In this document: piece after piece, positions 34,624 through 43,582 of the stretch | Layout: each line of letters starts with the position of its first letter | Position numbering within the stretch: position 1 is the first letter of the stretch | The notes under the pieces: model-generated | What the model was told of the DNA's origin: nothing | The model's input: only the letters and a program-made list of their open reading frames with translations | Databases searched by the model: none | Program-made: the position numbers and the translations under genes | DNA from: Telluria mixta | GTDB taxonomy: Bacteria > Pseudomonadota > Gammaproteobacteria > Burkholderiales > Burkholderiaceae_D | Assembly (NCBI RefSeq): GCF_029223865.1 | Contig: NZ_CP119520.1 | Span: forward strand, 3,224,001-3,288,000 | Length of the DNA: 64,000 nt | Direction of reading: 5' to 3'

Positions 34624-36135
34624 ATGGACGGGCAGCCAATCAGGGACATCCTCATCGTCGGCGGCGGCACGGCCGGCTGGATGGCGGCGGCGGGGCTGGC
34701 GCGCATCGTGCCGCGCGACTGCAGGATCCGCCTCGTCGAGTCGGACGAGATCGGCACGGTCGGCGTGGGCGAGGCGAGCATTCCGTCGCTGCGCCTGTTC
34801 AACCAGTCGCTGGGCATCGACGAGGACGAGTTCCTGTGCCGGACGCAGGGCACGTTCAAGCTGGGCATCGAGTTCGTCGACTGGGGCGCGCTGGGCGAAT
34901 CGTATTTCCATGGCTTCGGCGGCATCGGCCAGGATCTCGGCGCGGCCCCGTTCCACCACTACTGGCTGAAGCTGCACGGGCTGCGAGAGGCGGGCGACCT
35001 GGCCGATTATTCGATCAACTCGGCGGCGCCGGCGCGCAACAAATTCATGCGGGCGCGGCACGACATGCCGGGTTCGCCGCTGGCGGACCTCGCGCATGCG
35101 TTTCACTTCGACGCCGGGCTGTATGCGCGTTACCTGCGCCGCTACGCCGAGGAGCGCGGCGTGCTGCGCACCGAAGGGCGGGTGGTGCACACGCGGCTGC
35201 GCGAGGCGGACGGGTTCATCGACGCGGTGGTGCTGGCCGGCGGCGAGGTCGTGACGGCCGACCTCTTCATCGATTGCTCGGGTTTTCGCGGCGTGCTGAT
35301 CGAGGAGGCGCTGCGCACCGGCTACGACGACTGGCGCCACTGGCTGCCCTGCGACCGCGCCCTCGCGGTGCCGTGTGCGCCGAACGGTCCGCTGCTGCCT
35401 TACACGCGCAGTACCGCCGGTCCGGCCGGCTGGCGCTGGCGCATCCCCCTGCAGCATCGCACGGGGAATGGCCACGTCTACTGCAGCGGCTACGTCAGCG
35501 ACGACGAAGCCACGGCACAGCTGCTCGCCGGCCTGGACGGCGAACCGCTCGCGGACCCCAGGCTGCTGCGTTTCGTGACGGGCAAGCGGCGCCGGATCTG
35601 GAACCGCAACTGCGTGGCGGTCGGGCTGGCCGGCGGCTTCATGGAGCCGCTCGAGTCGACCAGCATCTACCTGATCCAATCGGCGATCGCGCGCCTGGCG
35701 GCGCTGTTCCCGACGCGCGCATTCGCGCAGGCCGGCATCGACGAGTTCAATCGCCAGAGCGACGAGGAGTACGAACGGATCCGCGATTTCCTGATCCTGC
35801 ACTACCGCCAGACGGCACGCACCGATACGCCGTTCTGGAACCACTGCCGGACGATGGGCATGCCCGCCACGCTGCGCCGCAAGATCGCCCTGTTCGAAGC
35901 GACGGGCAGGATCGTCCGCGAGAACAATGAAATGTTTGCCGAAGCGAGCTGGTTCCAGGTGATGCATGGACAAGGCTTGCGTGCCCGCGCCTGCCACCCC
36001 CTCGTCGATGCGTGGAGCGGCGACGAGGTCAGGCGGCACCTGCGCCAGGTGCGCGCGACCATCGCGCGCTGCGTGGAGCTGATGCCCGCCCATGAAGATT
36101 ACGTCGCGGCGCTGTGCCGCGCCGTTTCAAAATAA
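34624..36135 (+). CDS. FAD-dependent halogenase (tryptophan halogenase family) in the glucan locus
   Basis: The 503-residue protein has every hallmark of flavin halogenases. It has GGGTAGW (about 13-19) for FAD, catalytic-type Lys79 in TFKLGIEFVDW, WRWRIP (270-275, the WxWxIP signature) and the EPLESTS block (about 341-347) holding the catalytic Glu region. Characterised relatives chlorinate or brominate tryptophan or other aromatics with FADH2 from a separate reductase. Relatives beside TonB receptors in sugar-uptake loci have no established role. No flavin reductase or amino-acid biosynthesis gene lies nearby. It is transcriptionally tied to the receptor (8 bp) and GH66 gene (13 bp). Confidence 0.9.
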   Translation: MDGQPIRDILIVGGGTAGWMAAAGLARIVPRDCRIRLVESDEIGTVGVGEASIPSLRLFNQSLGIDEDEFLCRTQGTFKLGIEFVDWGALGESYFHGFGGIGQDLGAAPFHHYWLKLHGLREAGDLADYSINSAAPARNKFMRARHDMPGSPLADLAHAFHFDAGLYARYLRRYAEERGVLRTEGRVVHTRLREADGFIDAVVLAGGEVVTADLFIDCSGFRGVLIEEALRTGYDDWRHWLPCDRALAVPCAPNGPLLPYTRSTAGPAGWRWRIPLQHRTGNGHVYCSGYVSDDEATAQLLAGLDGEPLADPRLLRFVTGKRRRIWNRNCVAVGLAGGFMEPLESTSIYLIQSAIARLAALFPTRAFAQAGIDEFNRQSDEEYERIRDFLILHYRQTARTDTPFWNHCRTMGMPATLRRKIALFEATGRIVRENNEMFAEASWFQVMHGQGLRARACHPLVDAWSGDEVRRHLRQVRATIARCVELMPAHEDYVAALCRAVSK

Positions 36136-36148
36136 CGGAGACAACACG

Positions 36149-38074
36149 ATGAAAGCGTTTTACCAGGGCAGTGCCCGTGCAGTATCCCTGACCGCGATGC
36201 TCGCCGCGACCGCCGGCCTCACGGCATGTTCGGCGGGCGGCGGCTCCGCGGCGGCGCCGGTCCAGGCGGGCACACCCGCGCCAGCCCCGGCCCCCACACC
36301 GGCCCCCGCACCGGCGCCCACGCCCACGCCGGCCCCGGCCGCGACCGTGCTGGTACTGGCCGCCACGGACAAGGCGGCCTATGCGCCCGGTGCGGCGGTG
36401 CGCATCAAGGTCGACGTCACGAACAAGGGCACGGCCGCGATCGCGGGCGGCAAGGTCACGCTGACCGTGCGCCACCTCGAGCAGGACGTGGGCGCGCCGC
36501 TGTCGGCCGACCTGGTCCTGGCGACCGGCGCGGCGGCCCCGGTGGAATTCACCTGGACGGCGCCCGCCACCGACTTCCAGGGCTATCGCTTCGACGTGAC
36601 CGTGACCGACGCCGCCGGCGCGGTGATCGCGAGCGAAAGCGGTGCGATCGACGTGTCCTCGAGCTGGCTGAAATTCCCGCGCTACGGTTATGTGAGCCAG
36701 TACGGCGCCGGCACGGATACCCACGCGACGATCGAACAACTGAAGGCCTACCACATCAACGCCCTGCAGTTCTACGACTGGCAGTGGAAGCACCACCGGC
36801 CGCTCAAGGGCAGCGCGGGCGCCGTCGAGGCCACGTGGCCCGACATCGCCAACCGCACGGTCTACCGCGATACCGTGCGCGGCCTGATCGACGCCGCCCA
36901 CGGCGCCGGCATGGCGGCGATGGAATACAACCTGATCTACGGCGCGGGCATCGACTACCAGCGCGACGGCGTCGATCCGGCCTGGGGCCTGTACGACGCG
37001 CCGGGCGACAAGCAATGGCAATTCAGCCTGCCGTCGAGCTGGGCGACGCCGGTCCTGTACTTCTTCAACCCGGTCAGCAAGGGCTGGCAGGACTACCTGA
37101 TCGCGCGCGAGCTGGAAGTGTTCAAGGCGTTTCCGTTCGACGGCTGGCATGCCGACACCGTGGGCGACAACGGCATCAAGTACGACGGCCAGGGCAATGC
37201 CGTCGACATCAAGGACACGTTCAAGCCGTTCCTGAACGCGGCCAAGGCGGCCATGGGCGGCAAGCTCCTGGTCATGAACCCGGTCGGCAACAAGGGCCAT
37301 TTGCAGGTCAACACGAGCAACGTCGACGCGGTCTATACGGAAGTCTGGCCCTGGGACGGCTTTCCCGACTATCTGTCGCTCAAGAACGTGGTCGACCAGG
37401 CGCGTGCCGAGTCGGGCGGCAAGTCGCTGATCGTGCCCGCCTACATGGACTACGACTACGCGAAGACGAAGTCGGACCAGGCGCCCGGCCTGTTCAACGA
37501 TGCCGGCGTGCTGCTCACCGAGGCGACCGTGCTGGCCGCGGGCGGCTCGCGCCTGGAGCTGGGCGACGACGGCCGCATGTTGTGCAGCGAGTATTTCCCC
37601 AATCGCGCGCTGGCCATGGGCCCCGCGCTGAAGACGGCGATCCGCCAGTACTACGACTTCGCGGTCGCCTACGAAAACCTGCTGCGCGACGGCCAGGTCG
37701 CGCTGACGGGCGCCATCGCCATCGACGGGCAGACCGTCAGTGCCGACGGCGCGAGGAACACCGTGTGGGCGTTCGCGAAGGGCGATGCGCGCTACGAGAC
37801 CGTCAACCTGATCAACCTGAAGGGCCTGACCGACGTGAGCTGGCGCGACACCAACGCCACGCAGAAGAAGCCGGCCAGCCTCGGCACGTTCAAGCTCCGG
37901 TATTACACTGGGTCGCAGCTGGACCGGGCGTGGGTCGCCAGCCCCGATACCGAGGGTGGGCGCAGCCGCAGCCTGGCGCTGGTGAAGGGATCGGACGCGC
38001 GCGGCGCGTACGTCGAAGTCACGGTGCCCGGCCTGGAATACTGGAACCTGGTGTATTTCAGGAAGGCGTCGTAG
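36149..38074 (+). CDS. GH66 endo-dextranase-like lipoprotein
   Basis: The 641-residue protein has a lipoprotein signal (GLTAC, Cys27), then a Pro/Ala/Thr-rich linker (about 40-64). An Ig-like domain (about 68-170) and a GH66 catalytic domain follow. The GH66 motifs are NALQFYDWQWKHHRPL (about 204-219), FDGWHADTVGD with nucleophile Asp336, and YTEVWPW with acid/base Glu398. GH66 enzymes cut alpha-1,6-glucan, either as dextranases or as cycloisomaltooligosaccharide glucanotransferases. The CBM35 insert of the latter is not apparent, which favours dextranase. The lipid anchor and linker suggest a surface or periplasmic enzyme. A GGAG site supports the start. Confidence 0.92.
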   Translation: MKAFYQGSARAVSLTAMLAATAGLTACSAGGGSAAAPVQAGTPAPAPAPTPAPAPAPTPTPAPAATVLVLAATDKAAYAPGAAVRIKVDVTNKGTAAIAGGKVTLTVRHLEQDVGAPLSADLVLATGAAAPVEFTWTAPATDFQGYRFDVTVTDAAGAVIASESGAIDVSSSWLKFPRYGYVSQYGAGTDTHATIEQLKAYHINALQFYDWQWKHHRPLKGSAGAVEATWPDIANRTVYRDTVRGLIDAAHGAGMAAMEYNLIYGAGIDYQRDGVDPAWGLYDAPGDKQWQFSLPSSWATPVLYFFNPVSKGWQDYLIARELEVFKAFPFDGWHADTVGDNGIKYDGQGNAVDIKDTFKPFLNAAKAAMGGKLLVMNPVGNKGHLQVNTSNVDAVYTEVWPWDGFPDYLSLKNVVDQARAESGGKSLIVPAYMDYDYAKTKSDQAPGLFNDAGVLLTEATVLAAGGSRLELGDDGRMLCSEYFPNRALAMGPALKTAIRQYYDFAVAYENLLRDGQVALTGAIAIDGQTVSADGARNTVWAFAKGDARYETVNLINLKGLTDVSWRDTNATQKKPASLGTFKLRYYTGSQLDRAWVASPDTEGGRSRSLALVKGSDARGAYVEVTVPGLEYWNLVYFRKAS

Positions 38075-38095
38075 GTCGTCATCGAGGAGACAGGA

Positions 38096-39364
38096 ATGAT
38101 TTACAAGAAGCTGTGGCGCGCCCTCGCGGCGTTCGCCATGATCCATGCGGCCGGCACGGCGCGTGCGGCCGAGATCACCGTCGCGTGCGGATCGGTCGGC
38201 ACCGACATCGAGGTCTGCCGCAAGCTGATGGCGGATTGGACGGCGAAGACGGGCAACAAGGTGCGCATCTTCCTCACGCCGAATTCCAGCACCGACCAGC
38301 TGGCGCTGTACCGCCAGCAGTTCGGTGCCAGGTCGGGCGAGGTCGACGTGCTGATGGTCGACGTGGTCTGGCCGGGCATCATCAAGGAGCACCTGCTCGA
38401 TCTCACGCCGTACGCGAAGGGTGTCCAGGCGCAGCACTTCCCGGCCATCATCGCCAACGACACGGTCGGCGGCAAGCTGCTGGCGCTGCCGTGGTTCACC
38501 GACGCCGGCCTGCTGTTCTACCGCCAGGACCTGCTCGACAAATACCACGAAAAAGTGCCGGCGACGTGGGCCGAGTTGAGCGCGACGGCGCAACGCATCC
38601 AGGATGCGGAGCGGCGCGCCGGCAACCGCGACCTGGTCGGCTTCGTCTTCCAGGGCAAGGCGTATGAAGGGTTGACGTGCAACGCGCTCGAATGGATCGC
38701 CGCGAACGGCGGCGGCACGGTGGTCGAGCCGGACGGGCGGATCAGCATCAACAATCCGAAGGCGGCGCAGGCGCTCGACATGGCGGCGCGCTGGCCCGGC
38801 ACGATCGCGCCGAAGAACGTGACCAGCTTCGCCGAGGAAGAGGCGCGCAGCGTGTTCCAGGGCGGGAACGCGGTCTTCATGCGCAACTGGTCCTATGCTT
38901 GGGACCTGGCGCAGAAGGACGGCAGCAAGATCCGGGGCAAGGTCGGCATGACGGCCCTGCCGAAGGGCGAGGGCGGCAGGAACGCGTCGACCCTGGGCGG
39001 CTGGCAGCTGGCGGTGTCGAAGTATTCGGCGCACCCGGCCGAGGCGGCCGATCTCGTCCTGTTCCTGACCAGTAAGGAGATGCAGAGGAAGCGCGCGCTG
39101 CTGGCCGGTTCGCTGCCGACCTGGCCGGCGCTCTACAGCGACCCGCAGATGCTGAAGGCGGCGCCGTGGCTGGCGCGTTTTTCCGGCGTGTTCGAAGGCG
39201 CGACGGCGCGGCCGTCGACCGTCACCGGGGCGAAGTACAACGCCGTGTCGTCGGCGGTGTGGAACGCGACCCAGGCGACGCTGTCCGGCCGTACGAAGGG
39301 GGCCGACGCCGTGCGGGGCCTGGAGAAGGAGTTGACCAAGGTGCGGCGGGGCGCGGCGTGGTGA
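38096..39364 (+). CDS. ABC transporter sugar-binding protein (family 1)
   Basis: The 422-residue protein has a signal peptide (MIYKKLWRALAAFAMIHAAG, cleavage near ARA). The SBP family 1 body resembles trehalose/maltose-type binding proteins: LMADWTAKTGNKVRIFLTP, DVLMVDVVWPGIIKEHLLDL, ALPWFTDAGLLFYRQDLLDKY, GNAVFMRNWSYAWDLA and LGGWQLAVSKYSAHPAEA. It is periplasmic and should deliver short gluco-oligosaccharides, probably isomalto-oligosaccharides by context, to the permeases encoded next. Its stop overlaps the next start by 4 bp. Confidence 0.93.
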   Translation: MIYKKLWRALAAFAMIHAAGTARAAEITVACGSVGTDIEVCRKLMADWTAKTGNKVRIFLTPNSSTDQLALYRQQFGARSGEVDVLMVDVVWPGIIKEHLLDLTPYAKGVQAQHFPAIIANDTVGGKLLALPWFTDAGLLFYRQDLLDKYHEKVPATWAELSATAQRIQDAERRAGNRDLVGFVFQGKAYEGLTCNALEWIAANGGGTVVEPDGRISINNPKAAQALDMAARWPGTIAPKNVTSFAEEEARSVFQGGNAVFMRNWSYAWDLAQKDGSKIRGKVGMTALPKGEGGRNASTLGGWQLAVSKYSAHPAEAADLVLFLTSKEMQRKRALLAGSLPTWPALYSDPQMLKAAPWLARFSGVFEGATARPSTVTGAKYNAVSSAVWNATQATLSGRTKGADAVRGLEKELTKVRRGAAW

Positions 39365-40296
39365 AGACATTGGAGAGGCCCGCGCAGAAAACGTCCGCGA
39401 CCGGCCTCGCGCGCCAGCGCCGGCGCAGCGCTGTGGCGTTCCTCGCACCGATGGTGGTGGTGCTCGTGCTGGTCGCGTTCGCGCCGCTCGCGCGCAGCCT
39501 GTGGCTCAGCCTCACCGATGCCAGGATCGACAACCTGTCCGGGCAGTTCGTGGGCCTGTCGAACTATGTCGGCGCGTATGGCCTGTTCTTCACCGGCGAC
39601 GGCTGGATCGATCCGCGCTGGGCGACGGCGGTCGGCAATACCTTGCGCTTCGCCGTCGTCTCCGTGTCCATCGAGACCGTGCTGGCGCTGGCGGTGGCGC
39701 TGATGCTCGACACGGAGTTCCGCGGCCGCAGTCTCGTCACCGCGGCGGTGCTGGTGCCCTGGGCGGTTCCGACCGTCGTGTCGGCCAAGCTGTGGGACTG
39801 GATGCTGCAACAACAGTTCGGCGTGGTCAACCTCGCCCTCGCCCAGCTGGGGTTCGAGCGCATCGCGTTCACGACCGAATACCCGATGTGGTCCGTCGTG
39901 CTGGTGGACGTGTGGAAGACGACGCCGTTCATGGCCCTGCTGATCCTGGCCGCACTGAAGATGCTGCCGCGCGACTGCTACGAGGCGGCGCGGGTGGACG
40001 GCGTCCATCCTGTAAAAGTGTTCCTGCGCGTGACGCTGCCGCTGATCCGCCCGGCGCTGGCGGTGGCGGTGATCTTCCGCCTGCTCGACGCACTGCGCGT
40101 GTTCGACGTGATCTACGTGCTGACCGGTTCGACCGAAAGCACGATCAGCATGTCCGGCTTCGTGCGCGACCAGATGATCGAGAACGGCGACGTGGGCCTG
40201 GGTTCGGCCGCGTCGACGGTACTGTTCGTCGTCATCGCGGCCTGCACGCTGGTGTACATGAAGGCGGCGCGGGTGCGCGCCGGGGAGGGAACATGA
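39361..40296 (+). CDS. ABC sugar permease (MalF/UgpA type)
   Basis: The 311-residue, six-helix permease carries the EAA loop YEAARVDGVHPVKVFLRVTLPLIRPAL near residue 210-235, the contact site for the ATPase. Other features are FLAPMVVVLVLVAFAPLARSLWLSL and the WAVPTVVSAKLWDWML block. The start is GTG at 39361, in a GTGA overlap with the stop of the binding-protein gene. Upstream in-frame codons fall inside that gene. It forms the membrane channel with the next protein. Confidence 0.92.
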   Translation: MKTLERPAQKTSATGLARQRRRSAVAFLAPMVVVLVLVAFAPLARSLWLSLTDARIDNLSGQFVGLSNYVGAYGLFFTGDGWIDPRWATAVGNTLRFAVVSVSIETVLALAVALMLDTEFRGRSLVTAAVLVPWAVPTVVSAKLWDWMLQQQFGVVNLALAQLGFERIAFTTEYPMWSVVLVDVWKTTPFMALLILAALKMLPRDCYEAARVDGVHPVKVFLRVTLPLIRPALAVAVIFRLLDALRVFDVIYVLTGSTESTISMSGFVRDQMIENGDVGLGSAASTVLFVVIAACTLVYMKAARVRAGEGT

Positions 40297-41117
40297 AGCG
40301 TTTGGGTTTCCGCGTCTTCGTGGCGCTCGTCGTCGGCTTCGCGCTGTTCCCGTTCGGCTTCGCGGTCTTCACGTCCTTCCTGGGCGGGAACGCGCTGTAC
40401 GACCTGCGCGACATCGAGGCGTCCAGCTTCGGCATCGCGAATTATTCAGCCCTGTTCGAGAGCGGCCAGTACTTCGGCCAGAGCATCCTGAACTCGCTGC
40501 AGGTGGCGACGACGGTGGTGGGCCTGTCGCTGCTGCTGGGCGTGACGGCGGCGTATGCCCTCGGCCGCATCGCGTTCCGCGGCCGCGGGCTGTTGCTGAT
40601 GGCGATCCTCGCCGTGTCGATGTTCCCGCAGGTGGCCGTGATGGCCGGCATGTACGAGTTGATGCATGCGCTCGGCCTGTACAACCGGACCTTCGGGCTC
40701 GTGCTGCCGTACATGCTGTTCACGCTGCCGTTCACGGTGTGGGTGCTGACGACGTTCATGCGCGAGCTGCCGCGCGAACTGGAAGAGGCTGCGGTGATGG
40801 ACGGCTGCAGCCCGTGGCGCATCCTCGTCAGCGTGTTCCTGCCGCTCCTGTGGCCGGTGCTGGTGTCGGTCGGTTTGCTGGCGTTCGTCGCGGCCTGGAA
40901 CGAATTCCTGTTCGCGCTGACGTTCGTGAACCAGGACGCCGGCCGCACGGTCCCCGTGGCCATTTCGCTGATCGGTGGCGGAGCGACATCGCGCGAGCTC
41001 CCGTGGGGCAAGCTGATGGCGGCATCCGTCCTCGTGACCTTGCCGCTGGTGGCGATGGTGCTGGTATTTCAAAAGAAGATCGTGGCGGGCCTGACGGCCG
41101 GCGCTGTAAAGGGATGA
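40293..41117 (+). CDS. ABC sugar permease (MalG/UgpE type)
   Basis: The 274-residue, six-helix permease starts MKRLGFRVFVALVVGFALFP. The EAA loop LEEAAVMDGCSPWRILVSVFLPLLWPVL lies near residues 165-195. The WNEFLFALTFVNQDAGRTVPVAI block is typical of MalG-like partners. The start overlaps the previous stop (ATGA). The ATPase gene follows after 4 bp. Confidence 0.93.
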   Translation: MKRLGFRVFVALVVGFALFPFGFAVFTSFLGGNALYDLRDIEASSFGIANYSALFESGQYFGQSILNSLQVATTVVGLSLLLGVTAAYALGRIAFRGRGLLLMAILAVSMFPQVAVMAGMYELMHALGLYNRTFGLVLPYMLFTLPFTVWVLTTFMRELPRELEEAAVMDGCSPWRILVSVFLPLLWPVLVSVGLLAFVAAWNEFLFALTFVNQDAGRTVPVAISLIGGGATSRELPWGKLMAASVLVTLPLVAMVLVFQKKIVAGLTAGAVKG

Positions 41118-41121
41118 TGAG

Positions 41122-42282
41122 ATGGCTGAACTGGTTTTCGACAACGTAAGCAAGCGTTACGGCAAGGGCGCGGAGGTCCTGCGCGACATCAACCTGTCGA
41201 TCGCGCAGGGCGAATTCTGCGTCTTCATCGGCCCCTCGGGCTGCGGCAAGTCGACCATGCTGCGCATGATCGCGGGCCTGGAAGACATCTCCGCCGGCGA
41301 GCTGCGCATCGGCGGACAGCGCGTCAACGAGATGGCGCCGTCGGAACGCGGCATCGCCATGGTGTTCCAGAGTTATGCGCTGTACCCGCATATGACGGTG
41401 TACCAGAACCTCGCGTTCGGCCTGAAGGTGCGCAAGGCCGACCGTGCCGCCATCGACCAGAAAGTGCGTAACGCGGCGCGCGCGCTGCAGCTCGACGGCC
41501 TGCTCGAGCGCCTGCCGCGCGAGCTGTCCGGCGGCCAGCGGCAGCGGGTCGCGATCGGCCGCGCGATCGTGCGCGAACCGCGCGTGTTCCTGTTCGACGA
41601 ACCGCTGTCGAACCTCGACGCCGAACTGCGCGTGCAGACCCGGCTCGAGATCGCGCGCCTGCACGCCGACATGCCGGCAACGACGATGATCTACGTGACC
41701 CACGACCAGGTCGAGGCGATGACCCTGGCCGACAAGATCGTCCTGCTCAACAGCGGGGACGCGGTGCAGCGCGAGGGCAGCGTCGCCCAGTTCGGCGCGC
41801 CGCTCGACCTGTATCACCATCCGGCCAACCGCTTCGTCGCCGGTTTCATCGGTTCGCCGAAGATGAATTTCATCGATGCCGAACTGGAATCCGCGGCGCC
41901 CCACGAGGTGCTGGCGCGCGTCGGCGGCACGGCCTTCGTGGCCCGGGTCGATGCCGCCGGCAGCCCGCGCGGCGCCCGCGTCGCCCTCGGGATCCGGCCG
42001 GAACACGTGCTGCTGGGCGGCGTGGCCGGCCAGCCGAACACCCTGGCCGGCACGGTCGCTTTCGTCGAGCAGCTGGGCGAGTCGACCTGCATCCACGTGC
42101 GCCTGGACGGCGGCCAGCTGTTCACCGTGCGCGAGCGGGGCGATGCGCGCAGCCGGGTCGGCGACACGGTGACGGTGCGCTGCCACCCCGGCGACGTGCA
42201 CGTCTTCCGCGAGGACGGCCGCAGCTTCGCGCGCACCGCCGCCGCGCCTGAACACATTACGACAACCCTGGAGACTACATAA
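41122..42282 (+). CDS. ABC sugar transporter ATPase (UgpC/MsmK/MalK type)
   Basis: The 386-residue protein has Walker [10 protein letters not shown] (about 38-46), Q-loop [16 protein letters not shown], signature [14 protein letters not shown], Walker [15 protein letters not shown] and switch His in [14 protein letters not shown]. It is followed by a TOBE-type regulatory region ([11 protein letters not shown]). It powers the upstream permease pair. Having a dedicated ATPase in the operon suggests the system does not rely on a shared one. Confidence 0.95.
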   Translation: MAELVFDNVSKRYGKGAEVLRDINLSIAQGEFCVFIGPSGCGKSTMLRMIAGLEDISAGELRIGGQRVNEMAPSERGIAMVFQSYALYPHMTVYQNLAFGLKVRKADRAAIDQKVRNAARALQLDGLLERLPRELSGGQRQRVAIGRAIVREPRVFLFDEPLSNLDAELRVQTRLEIARLHADMPATTMIYVTHDQVEAMTLADKIVLLNSGDAVQREGSVAQFGAPLDLYHHPANRFVAGFIGSPKMNFIDAELESAAPHEVLARVGGTAFVARVDAAGSPRGARVALGIRPEHVLLGGVAGQPNTLAGTVAFVEQLGESTCIHVRLDGGQLFTVRERGDARSRVGDTVTVRCHPGDVHVFREDGRSFARTAAAPEHITTTLETT

Positions 42283-42283
42283 C

Positions 42284-43582
42284 GTGGCAAGCTTTTCCCC
42301 ATCCAATCCGCCAGCGCATGCCGCCCCCGTGCAGGCCGGCTTCGACCGTACCGCCGGCCCGCTGGCGATCGTGACCGTCCTGTTCTTCATGTGGGGCCTG
42401 CTGACGGCCCTGAACGACGTGCTGATACCGCACCTGAAGGCCGTCTACACGCTGACCTATGTGCAGGCCATGCTGGTCCAGTTCTGCTTTTTCGGCGCGT
42501 ATTTCATCGTGTCGATCCCGGCCGGGGCGCTCATCCGGCGCATCGGCTACCGCGCCGGCGTCGTCGCCGGCCTGGCGGTGGCGGCGTTCGGCTGCCTGCT
42601 GTTCTATCCGGCGGCCAGCGCCGGCTATGCCTTGTTCCTGCTCGCCTTCTTCGTGCTGGCGACCGGCATCACGGTGCTGCAGGTGGCGGCCAACCCGTAC
42701 GTCACCATCCTCGGCAATCCGGCCACCGCATCGAGCCGGCTGACCCTGACCCAGGCGTTCAACTCGCTCGGCACGACGGTGGCCCCTGCCATCGGCGGCA
42801 TGCTGATCCTGTCCGATACCGTCAAGTCCGACACCGAAGTGGCGCAGCTGTCCGCGGCCGCGCAGGCGGCCTACCGCGCGCACGAGGCAGCCGCGGTGCA
42901 GGGACCGTATTTGTGGCTCGCGGCCGCACTGCTGGTGCTCGGGCTGTGCTTCGCCTGCGCGCGCCTGCCGGGCATCGCCGGCCGCGAAGAAGGTGCCGCC
43001 GATAGCGGATCCCCGCTCGCCAGCCGCCGTCTCGTGCTCGGCGTGATCGGCATCTTCGCCTACGTCGGCGCCGAGGTCAGCATCGGCAGCTTCATGATCA
43101 ACTTCCTGGGCGAGCCGCACATCGCCGGCCTGTCCGCGGCCGCCGCGGCGCCCTACGTCAGTTATTACTGGGGCGGAGCGATGCTGGGCCGCTTCGTTGG
43201 CTTTGCCGTCATGCGCAAGGTGAGCCCGGGCCGGGCGCTCGCGTTCAACGCCGCGTGTTCGATCGCCCTGATCCTGGTCGCGGTGTTCGGCAAGGGCCCG
43301 CTGGCCATGGCCGCGCTGCTCATGGTCGGCCTGTGCAATTCGATCATGTTCCCGACCATCTTCAGCATGGCGCTGCACGGGCTCGGCCCCGCCACCGGAC
43401 AGGGCTCCGGCCTGCTGTGCATGGCGATCGTCGGCGGCGCGGTGCTGCCGTTCGTGCAGGGCCTGGCCGCCGACGGCGCCGGCCTGCAGCTGTCCTTCCT
43501 GGTGCCGGCCGCCTGCTATGTCTACATCCTGTTCTTCGGCCTGAAGTATGCGGGCATGTACCGCGCAGGGAGGACCGCATGA
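42284..43582 (+). CDS. Sugar-proton symporter, FucP/GluP-type MFS
   Basis: The 432-residue, 12-helix protein carries the FucP/GluP signatures [41 protein letters not shown] and the [43 protein letters not shown] block. It probably imports free glucose made by the periplasmic glucosidases. The start is a GTG one base after the ATPase stop. The glycosidase gene overlaps its stop (ATGA). Confidence 0.9.
   Translation: MASFSPSNPPAHAAPVQAGFDRTAGPLAIVTVLFFMWGLLTALNDVLIPHLKAVYTLTYVQAMLVQFCFFGAYFIVSIPAGALIRRIGYRAGVVAGLAVAAFGCLLFYPAASAGYALFLLAFFVLATGITVLQVAANPYVTILGNPATASSRLTLTQAFNSLGTTVAPAIGGMLILSDTVKSDTEVAQLSAAAQAAYRAHEAAAVQGPYLWLAAALLVLGLCFACARLPGIAGREEGAADSGSPLASRRLVLGVIGIFAYVGAEVSIGSFMINFLGEPHIAGLSAAAAAPYVSYYWGGAMLGRFVGFAVMRKVSPGRALAFNAACSIALILVAVFGKGPLAMAALLMVGLCNSIMFPTIFSMALHGLGPATGQGSGLLCMAIVGGAVLPFVQGLAADGAGLQLSFLVPAACYVYILFFGLKYAGMYRAGRTA

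Noticed and set aside
31700..34639. Open frame of about 980 codons antisense to the TonB receptor gene
   Set aside because: It mirrors the receptor gene. Composition is the Arg/Ala/His-rich type made by high GC at codon third positions, and no domain is seen.
36029..39448. Open frame of over 1100 codons antisense to GH66 and the binding-protein gene
   Set aside because: Same reason: a shadow of two clear genes with full domain evidence on the other strand.
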